Assembly: GCA_010094045.1 (NCBI GenBank)
Contig: ML986616.1
Location: 248,001-312,000, forward strand
Direction: 5' to 3'
DNA from: Lojkania enalia
Lineage: Eukaryota; Ascomycota; Dothideomycetes; Pleosporales
Length of the DNA stretch: 64,000 nt
Shown one piece after another: positions 56,403-64,000 of this stretch. The notes beneath the pieces are model-generated. The model saw nothing but the letters and a program-made list of their open reading frames with translations. It ran no database searches and was not told the DNA's origin. Every line of letters begins with the position of its first letter. Position 1 is the first letter of the stretch. The position numbers and the translations under genes were made by a program.

Positions 56403-57487
56403 ATGGATTCCGCAAGCGACATACCAATCAAGGACACCAACGGCCGCTACAAAAACGTTGATTTTCGCAAAGCGGTCGGCTTCAAGCTGCCCACCGTCAA
56501 AGCAACCTATCTCCGGCGCGATATTCTACTCTTCGTATTTCCTGCCATTGCCCCACCAAAAATAAACTGCATACTAATGCAATAATTAGGCAAACGCAAT
56601 TGGCTGTACAAAAGACGAACTCCACTTCCTCTACGAACTCCACCCTAAATTCTCTTGCTTTCCGACCTTCCCCATCAATCTCCCTTTCAAGCAAACCTCC
56701 ACAGATGTTTACAATTTTTTCGAGCGGGCGCTCCTCACAGATGTACCCGGCGTGCCGCCTTTTGATCCCCAACGTAGCGTGGATGGCGAACGGGGGATCG
56801 AAATTTTGAATGAGCTTCCGACGAGTAGCGAAGGATTGGATCTCGAGATTAAGCAGGAGATTGTAGGTGTGTACGATAAGGGAGGAAACATGATCCAAGA
56901 GATGGCACAGACGATGCAGGACGCAAAGACTGGAAAATCGTACGCTAGGATGACGAGTAAGGCCTTTGGGATTGGGCAAGGCGGATATGGGGGACCAAGA
57001 GGCCCGGATACTGTGAACTACCATCCGCCCAAAAGGGAGCCAGATGCTCTACATGTTTTCCAGACGACGCCGGAAACATGCCTGCTTTATAGGTTGTGTG
57101 GGGATTATAATCCGATTCATGCTGATGACGAGTTTGCTAGGCAAGGTGGGTTTAAGGGGGCTTTTCTGCAGGGACTTGGGACTTGGAATATTGCGGCGCA
57201 TGGGTTGTTGAGAAAGATGGGCAATAGCGAGGGCGGACGGCTGAAGAGCTTTAAGGCGAGATTCGCAAATATTGTGTACCCAGGGGATGCACTAGAGACG
57301 AGGATGTGGAAGGTTGGAGAGAGACATGGGGTAGATGAGATCATCTTCCAGACGGTTGTCAAAGAGGATGGGAGGATTGCACTGTAAGCCTGGTCCCTCT
57401 TATTGTAAGGGGATGTGACTAATACATTATACCAGGTCTAATGGCTTTGCGACGATTAAGTCTGCGACTTTGAAGAGTAATCTATAA
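56403..57487 (+). CDS. MaoC-like hydratase (peroxisomal hydratase-2 type)
   Basis: Three exons (56403-56534, 56590-57383, 57436-57487) join in phase to 325 residues. The N-terminal half-hotdog shows FANAIGCTKDELHFLYELHP across intron 1 and FPTFPINLPF. The C-terminal half carries the hydratase-2 motif with its Asp, Asn and His (LCGDYNPIHADDEFA), followed by GAFLQGLGTWNIAAHGLL. This double-hotdog form is that of fungal multifunctional enzyme type 2 hydratase domains, here stand-alone and without the dehydrogenase domains. It hydrates trans-2-enoyl-CoA to (3R)-hydroxyacyl-CoA, or the reverse. The C-terminus SNL is a PTS1-like tripeptide supplied by the tiny third exon. Confidence 0.85.
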
Positions 57488-57601
57488 TCTTATAGACATG
57501 TACATACATGAAACCTACAGTTTCCTGATTCGATGACGAGTGCGGTTGCATATTGATGCTCTACAACGTTTTACAACGCATTTAATGTGTATGGGGTGCG
57601 A

Positions 57602-58435
57602 TTATAACCTACTTCCTTTCCAAAGGGGCTTCCTCTTCTCACTAAATGCCTTTAAGCCTTCCAAAATATTCTCTCCTTTCTGTAACTCCGCAAACTCCCT
57701 CTCTAACGTTATTTCTACAGCCCGCTCGACAGCTGCTGTCTCCCAACCTTGCCTCAAACCTGCCCTTGTACAAATGATCGCATCGGGACTATTTTCTGCA
57801 ATCGCCGACGCGTACTTAATAGCCTCCTCAACCACCTTTTCCTTTGATACCACCTTGTTCACAAGGCCCCACTCGTGTGCCTTCTGTGCACTAATCGGCT
57901 CTCCCATTAGGGCAAACTCAGTTGCCCTCTGTAACCCCATCGTACGTATCAACCTAGGCAAAGCACCCCCGATAGGCGCAACACCCCTCTTCACCTCCGG
58001 CAAGCCAAAAACCGCCTCCTCACTAGCAACCACGATATCGCAATTAGCCACAAATTCACATCCGCCTCCCATTGCCAATCCATTAACTGCCGCAATTACA
58101 GGCTTCTTCCCCAACCGCCTACTCAATGGTTTAAACGCAGGTGCATTTCCCATACGTTTAGATGGGTCAGCGTCTGCAGCCATGCTATTATTCCACTCTT
58201 TGAGGTCAGCTCCTGCGCTAAAGGCACGGCCGGTACCTGTTAGAATGGCGACAGAGAGGTTGGGCTCGTCATCTAGCCATTTCCAGACGCTATCCATTTC
58301 CCATTGTGCGGCTGTCGACATGGCGTTTAGGGCTGAAGGGCGGTCCATACGGACGAGCACGACGCGCGGGGCAGGGAATGAGAGTTTAAGGAAGACGGGC
58401 GTCGGGGGTGGAGGGGTTGTTGTTGGGTGCGACAT
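57602..58435 (-). CDS. Enoyl-CoA hydratase/isomerase 1, PTS1 SRL
   Basis: A 277-codon single-exon crotonase. The oxyanion-hole segment SAGADLKEW and the second one MGGGCEFVANCDIVVAS are present, and both catalytic glutamates of the hydratase mechanism are kept (in GGCEF and in FGLPEVKRG). The C-terminus is SRL, a textbook PTS1, so peroxisomal import is expected. It would hydrate a 2-enoyl-CoA or carry out a related crotonase reaction. Transcribed divergently from the second hydratase at 59161; the two share the tail style EKR-x-P-x-WK, so they are diverged duplicates. Its 3-prime end converges on the MaoC-like gene. Confidence 0.92.
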   Translation of the reverse strand: MSHPTTTPPPPTPVFLKLSFPAPRVVLVRMDRPSALNAMSTAAQWEMDSVWKWLDDEPNLSVAILTGTGRAFSAGADLKEWNNSMAADADPSKRMGNAPAFKPLSRRLGKKPVIAAVNGLAMGGGCEFVANCDIVVASEEAVFGLPEVKRGVAPIGGALPRLIRTMGLQRATEFALMGEPISAQKAHEWGLVNKVVSKEKVVEEAIKYASAIAENSPDAIICTRAGLRQGWETAAVERAVEITLEREFAELQKGENILEGLKAFSEKRKPLWKGSRL

Positions 58436-59160
58436 ATTGGGATGATCAATAGCTGAGTAGGGATGGAAGGAATAAGATCTATGCTCGAGAATTGTACAAT
58501 TGAAGATTTACGGACTGGAGCATCTGACGATAGCCTGGGAATTGGGTTGAATGAAGCTCCGAGTCAGGTGTTCATGTTTGCCGCGTTTTTCCTCGACGTG
58601 TTTGATTCATTCATCAGATTAGCTCTCAATGGGACCCCGGTCTTTGATGTCTCCTACCCCTGTCGCGCCCCGCGTTCCTTGCGATACCTCTCGAGTAATA
58701 AATTCCGAAACTATGGATCCAAGGTTTCCCCATGGGGCGTAAGGTGCTGGCAGGGAAGGGTCAAACTAATGAATCATTAGTGGGACTCGAGGCACCCACA
58801 TACCATTATCGTGAACTAAGTGAGTTTTGGCCGGCAATGATTCATTATTGAAGACCTCGGCCTACGTAACTGCACCGTCGGAATTTCGGGGCTGTTCTCG
58901 GAACGGTACGCTAGAGCTCGAAGCCCAGATCTTTGTCCAGCATTCTGGGTCTGAGACTCTGGTTTCTGTAAAATACTCTCATTTTCTTATTCAGGTACTC
59001 ACTTTCCACTTGTAGTAAAAATCGAACTCCTTCCTCTGGAGCTATCAGATACGCGACATTATATGCAGTCCTCCAACTTCACAACCTCAACCATTTCCAC
59101 ACAGCTCCCAACAGCTCTTCTCCCAAGCCTGAAGCTCGAACTCGTCTGAATACCACCAAT
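58436..59160. promoter_or_regulatory. Divergent promoter of the two enoyl-CoA hydratase genes
   Basis: 725 bp between divergent starts. It includes TTCTCGGAA (58895-58903), one mismatch from the shared TTCCCGGAA, and a perfect palindrome CCCCATGGGG near 58729-58738. A 105-codon plus-strand frame at 58463-58780 has no domain and is probably chance. Confidence 0.4.
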
Positions 59161-60058
59161 ATGTCTGTTCCGCGAACTAGAAACCCCATGCCAGACTGGA
59201 TAGAAGAGCCTCATCCACACGTCGAGCACAGCCTAATATCCTTCCCTGCAAAGCACATCCTCCTTGTCACAATAAATAGGCCCGATGCTAGGAACTGCCT
59301 CCCGGTGGGCGCCACAATCGAGCTCGGAGCATTATGGAAGTGGTACGACGTAGAGCCCAGCCTTAGATGTGCTGTATTTACAGGAGCGGGAAACGAAGCG
59401 TTTTGCGCTGGCATGGATTTAAAGGAGCGGTTTGATATTCTAAAACAGGGTGGTGTCGCGCACGAGTATCCTAGTGGGCAGTTTGCAGGAATGAGCAATA
59501 GGGCAGGAAAGAAGCCTATCATCGTTGCCTGCAATGGACATGCCCATGGTATGCGGTAAACTCGGAGTAGTGAATGTATGCTAATGTATCATAGGCGGCG
59601 GTTTCGAAGCCATCCTAAACGCAGACGTAATCTTCGCCTCTCCCAATGCTACCTTCGCCCTCCCTGAAGTGCTGCGCGGCGTTTCAGCCCTTGCTGGTGC
59701 CCTTCCCCGCGTCTTCCATCTGTTCGGAAACCACCGCGCCATGGACCTTGTTCTCACCGGGCGCCGCTTATCCGTTGATGAAGCCAAAGAATGGGGCCTC
59801 GTCAAGGAAATCGTACCACAAGACAAACTATTAGATACAGCAATAGACTATGCTAAGCTAATTGCCAGTCTCAGTCCAGACAGTGTGATTATTTCGCGGC
59901 TGGCAGCACGAGAGGCATGGGAGACAGGCGTGAGTAGGGCGACAATGAGGGGACAGGAACTTTGGGCTGATAATATGTTGAGGAGTGAGAATGCAAGGGA
60001 AGGTTTGGCTGCTTATAAAGAGAAAAGGGCGCCAGTGTGGAAGAGAAGTCATTTATAG
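59161..60058 (+). CDS. Enoyl-CoA hydratase/isomerase 2, PTS1-type SHL
   Basis: Two exons, 59161-59548 and 59595-60058, split by a 46-bp GTATGC...ATAG intron inside the glycine-rich oxyanion segment, give 283 residues. CAGMDLKERF and the spliced GGG block form the oxyanion hole, and Glu residues in the FEAILNADV segment and in FALPEVLRG match the crotonase catalytic pair. The C-terminus is SHL, a permitted PTS1. The family is the same as the gene at 57602 but the sequences differ widely outside motifs, so the two probably act on different steps or substrates. It converges on CoA ligase B. Confidence 0.9.
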
Positions 60059-60293
60059 TTGGACCGTACACTATAGTGTTCCGAGTAAAATATAGATATA
60101 GATTGTATATACTATACGCAATAGCTACCAAATGAATATTTCATCAACAGCGGCCAGATACTAAGCATAGATCATGTAATAGTTTATGCGCCTGGCGTGA
60201 TGTTGATTCATTCAGTGTCTAATAATATCCCAAGCTTCGATGATTTGAGCTGACGTTCTATTCGGTGGCTATTTTTTATATTATATGGTTTCA

Positions 60294-62213
60294 TTATAAC
60301 CTTGCTTTCCTCTCCCGCGCCAATCGAGCGGGCAGCATTCGTCGAAGAACCTTTCCGTTGCCCGACTTGGGGATCTCGTCAAGGACGACAACGCCTCCGC
60401 GAAGCTTCTTATATGGCGCGACCTTGGTGTCGACATGCTGTCGAATATCTTCTACAAGCAAGCCTATGTCTTCATCAGCTGCCTTCGCACCGGCCGTGAG
60501 AGAAACATATGCGATGGGAACTTCTGTTCCCCGACTCTCATCCCAAAGCGCACACACTGCACCCTCACTGACCGCCGCGTGCGAATTGAGTATAGATTCG
60601 AGCTCTGCGGGCGCAACTTGATTCCTTCCTCACGGTTAACATAAAGGAATTATAGAGAAGGCTTGTTACATACCCTTTATACTTGATAAGCTCCTTTTTC
60701 CGTTCCGTCAACCACCAAAACCCTTCAGCATCGGCCCTCCCCACATCACCGGTCTTCATCCACTCTCCGTCAAACGTCTCCCTTGTGGCCTCCTCGTCCC
60801 TCATATACCTCCTGAATATACTCGGTCCTCTGACCCAAATTTCTCCCTGCTGCCCGACTTCTACGTCCTTGCCCTCATCATCTATAACTCTCGCTTCCAC
60901 ATTTGCAAACAATTTACCAACGGATCCAACACGGTGCGCGGATTCTGGTTTTAGCATCGTAATGTTCGTTTCGGTCATACCATATCCCTGCATAATCGGA
61001 GCTTTTGGGAACCGCTTGTGGAAGAATTCAATGACCGGTGTTGGCAAAACGGCACCCGAGCACATGATGTGCTTGATGTGTTTGAGGCGAGACAGGTCGA
61101 AATCCTGCTGCTTTGATATTTGGACCGCGATTGTTGGAAGGATGCGTATTGCCGTTACCTCCTTTTGTGCAGACAGCTCGAGGAAGGCGCTTAGAGAATA
61201 TTTCTTCATCAGTGTGGTGTGGTATCCAAGCCAAGCTCCCATTAGAGCTACTACCATCAAACCTGGTAGAATAATTGTTAGTAATGCAATATATGTAGGG
61301 CGTAGGGGAGGCTCAGCGCACCGTAGATATGGCATAGAGGGGCAAAAAAGACGCCCCGGAGTCCCCCGTTATTGTACCCTGGCTCGCTTGCTCGAATTCC
61401 TAACATTGAAGCAATGAGATTATAATGCGACAGTTCAACGCCCTTAGCTTTTCCACTCGTGCCAGAGCTAAAGCAGACGACAGCGGTATGCTCTCTGTTA
61501 TCTTTGTTCGAAAGGTCGAACGCCGGGAGCGTTTCTGTCTGAGCGAAGACATTGGAGAACCTGAAGGCCTGGGAATGTCAGAGAGGCGTCAAGCTTGGAA
61601 AGGATACTTTAAACATACGGGCGAAATGGGGCATTGTGTATCGTCAATAGAGATTGCTTTTATCCCGGATAAATCGCGCTTCTGTCTAATCGCGCCGGCA
61701 ATGGTCGGCCAGGTGCTGGCATCCGCAGCAACTGCTTTCGGCTTTGAAATATCCAAACAATGTGCTGCTTCATATTCTGTGCTCAGGGGGTTGACCAATC
61801 TATAATACCGATTATCTCGGGCTGAGTCGTGATAGAATATTAATGGCTTACACTGCAGTTCCTCCGCACCACAATACGGCGTGTATCAACTGGATAGCAT
61901 CAACCTGGCAAGAAGATGAGCATTTAGATCTCCTAAAATGCATTTTCCTAGTGCATACAGAGTTCGGTGCACATATGCACACCACATCACCCTCTTCAAG
62001 ACCCAGCAGATGTCTTAGCCCAAAAGCTCCTCTCGCGCTCTCTTCGCGTGTACTAGAATAAGTGAGGTTCTTCCCCGTCCAATCATCCTCAAATATTATC
62101 TTGCCATCTTCTATATCGTCTGGGTTATAGAGCTGAAGCAATTGAGGCACTGAAACATTCGTAGGTACTTGAGGCGGTGGATATGGTGATCGGTAGATTT
62201 TGTGCGAAGTCAT
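60294..62213 (-). CDS. Acyl-CoA ligase B (4CL-like), PTS1-type ARL
   Basis: Six exons (62213-61959, 61904-61852, 61799-61619, 61568-61322, 61262-60674, 60624-60294) join in phase to 551 residues; all five introns are about 50-60 bp with GTATGT-like or GTGTAAG/GTGCG-type donors. Motifs: CFSSGTSGKAKGVELSHYN, MQGYGMTETNITML, IWVRGPSIFRRY, WMKTGDVGRAD, the hinge ERKKELIKYKG across intron 5, and PKSGNGKVLRRML with the catalytic Lys. The C-terminus ARL fits the PTS1 consensus. It is a paralogue of ligase A with a different intron pattern (five against one), so the pair is old. With two ligases the cluster may activate two acids or the same acid at two stages. Confidence 0.87.
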
Positions 62214-63083
62214 TTTGCTGGCCTACATGACAATCCTACATCAGTAGGGGTGCATGAGCATCAACCAAAGGTTTGGTTTTCGTCGGTGGTCAACGTGTAG
62301 CGATAATTGTCAAGAAGCCAGAACGAACAGCTGACCCGTTAGCGGTTCCACACCTTGTTTCTCACCAGCGATTCTGACTTGATGCCTAGTGCACAAATTG
62401 TAATTGTTAACTCTTTTAGATGCTTGCAGCATGGTTCGGATGCAGGCTTGAATATCCGGGGTAGGTGGGCTGCTAAAAGCGGAGTAAATTGCGGAGCGCG
62501 ACACTAGATTGTCATTAGTAGTAATCTCGGTTGACCTTTTCCAAGCGGGGTAGAAAGTCTATTCCTATGTACCACTAAAGAAACACTAATAGCCGAGCGG
62601 GCATGTTGAAGCTGGAAATTGTAAAAATACGCGCAACATGAACCAATTTACTATTATTCTTGTCAGCCCGTATTCCGAACCCGACTAACCCGTGTCCTTC
62701 GATATGGCCAATTTTTCAGGCAAAGTCATGTAATAATAGGGGGAGGGGGGAGGGGGCAGGGGCCACGCATCAGGCATACCCCTCGCAACTACGAAAGAGG
62801 TGCAACACAGCCCGCTCCATGACCCGCTGCGTCAATTCAGGCTTTAAGGGGGGAGCGTTCACATTCCAGCTCCACATTAGAAACACAAAACAGGTAGTCG
62901 CCTAGATACATGCAATTGTGTCCCGCTTTGGGAAATTGGATGGCGCAGCGAATGATGACGATTAGGATTTCGTTTGGGCGTCAATTTGACAGGCCTGATG
63001 CTGGTGTAATAACGTCGTCGAATGTTATAACTATCTCACTTTTGGATAGGTATTGTTGACGCGTAGAGTTTCGGGCCTTGCAC
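62214..63083. other. Intergenic region
   Basis: No gene seen. A purine run with blocks of G (about 62740-62765) lies here. The first 150 bp form the promoter of CoA ligase B. Confidence 0.45.
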
Positions 63084-63262
63084 CACGACGGTGCCATTGT
63101 AAACGCTGCTTCCATCGCCTGATTGCAAGGTCAAGCTAATAGCGCCACGTATTCTGCAAGCAAGTAAGGAGTAGCTAGTTTGACGAGGAGTGCTGCTATA
63201 GATATGGGTGAAAAGGGGATTAGGATTAATGCTATTGCTCCGTACGTTGCTCGTAGTGTTCG
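63084..63262 (+). pseudogene. Classical SDR relic (central fragment)
   Basis: About 60 codons of a short-chain dehydrogenase are readable: GAIVNAASIA, a stop, LQGQANSATYSASK containing the catalytic Tyr and Lys, a second stop, then SLTRSAAIDMGEKGIRINAIAP. The Rossmann N-terminus and the C-terminal third are absent. It is a fragment of an NAD(P)-dependent oxidoreductase gene, unrelated in sequence to the SDR relics at 12276 and 25163. Confidence 0.65.
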
Positions 63263-64000
63263 CTTGTATTGTTGCGAGGCTAAAAAAAAACCGATAAGCA
63301 AACTCTTTAGAGGCTCTGTAGAAACACTAATGGTCTCTCAAGCTATATAGATAGTAAAGAATGACAATGTAGCAGTCAAGCTGGAAAATAGCGATTCGGC
63401 TTTGAAGTGATTTAGGGAGTCGTACGAAATGGTTAGCCTGATAGCTTTCTCTTAAGCGGCGAGGCTTTATTCATTACTAGAACTATGATGTTTATTGGTG
63501 GAGGCTGAAGTTGTTGATGTACCTTCAATTAGTGCGCAAGAGTTATAATCAGCCGTTATTTTGTCCAAAGCAGGCAGTCTAGGATGCATGCAAGGGGGGA
63601 TGGATGCAAGGGATACTGACTACCGAGTGCTTCGAGTGCTTAAATCTGTAATAAGAGCAACGGTGACGGTTGCTTGTTTGTATCAATCTCGAACCACGTG
63701 TATGATCTAGTCCAATCTGGAACGAAGAGGTGCCGGACCGACTCAGGGCTAGAAGCAAAGTGGATAACAGTTGAGTCATTTCGCCGCTATGTCTTGCCAA
63801 ACTAAGAGCTCCCGGCAGACCCGGTACTCCACTTAGAAAAAAACCGGAAATCCCCCAAACCCCACAAACTATCCTCCATGTTCGTGGGCCGGAAGGCAAT
63901 CTAGGCACGACCCGACCGCAGGTAGGACGCTGGAAGTCTTCGGAATGATGCTGGCGCGGGCTTTATCAACCTCCTTCGCCATCTTCTAATATTTCAAGTT
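63263..64000. other. Gene-free end of window
   Basis: No supported gene. A minus-strand frame at 63579-63908 has no recognisable domain. Confidence 0.4.

Overview
The window looks like a chromosome segment of a filamentous ascomycete (Pezizomycotina). Genes carry short introns of about 50-90 bp with GTATGT/GTAAGT-type donors and CTAAC-like branch points. There is a HET-domain gene, a bZIP-ankyrin (bANK-type) regulator and fungal secondary-metabolism genes. GC-balanced gene islands alternate with AT-rich deserts full of TA-biased relics, as expected of a genome shaped by repeat-induced point mutation (RIP). No bacterial, plasmid or CRISPR features were seen.

Left third (about 1-26 kb): after a desert with two decayed BTB/POZ relics comes what I read as a decaying secondary-metabolite cluster. 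Its members are a cytochrome P450, a bANK regulator, an extended SDR reductase, an MFS exporter, a polyketide synthase remnant, a GNAT acetyltransferase, an 8-amino-7-oxononanoate-synthase-like alpha-oxoamine synthase, a class-I glutamine amidotransferase, an unrecognised acidic protein and a classical SDR. Exporter, GNAT and alpha-oxoamine synthase are open. The P450, regulator, both SDRs and the acidic gene each carry exactly one in-frame stop. The PKS and the amidotransferase each carry a one-base loss in a C run, and the PKS also lacks nearly everything between its KS and the end of its KR.

Middle (26-51 kb): a RIP-ravaged pogo/Fot1-like transposon and AT-rich desert; a relic pair of a Dcg1/hydantoin-racemase-like gene and an N-carbamoylase-like gene; an intact SnoaL-like protein and an aldo-keto reductase; a long desert; an Arg-rich orphan; then a run of large intact genes: HET-domain protein, CorA-like membrane protein, a P-loop ATPase with a C-terminal RyR domain, and a type II membrane glycosyltransferase.

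Right (51.8-62.2 kb): a compact cluster of six intact genes: two acyl-CoA ligases, an AtuA-family protein, a MaoC/hydratase-2-like enzyme and two enoyl-CoA hydratases. All six predicted proteins end in a tripeptide of the form X-(K/R/H/N)-L (VKL, GKL, SNL, SRL, SHL, ARL). Three are textbook peroxisomal targeting signals. I infer a peroxisomal pathway that activates a carboxylic acid and processes its CoA ester by hydration/dehydration, with AtuA pointing to a branched or terpenoid-like acid. This is the best candidate in the window for an undescribed system. The end of the window is desert with one more SDR relic. All homology calls were made by reading translated sequence; no database search was run.
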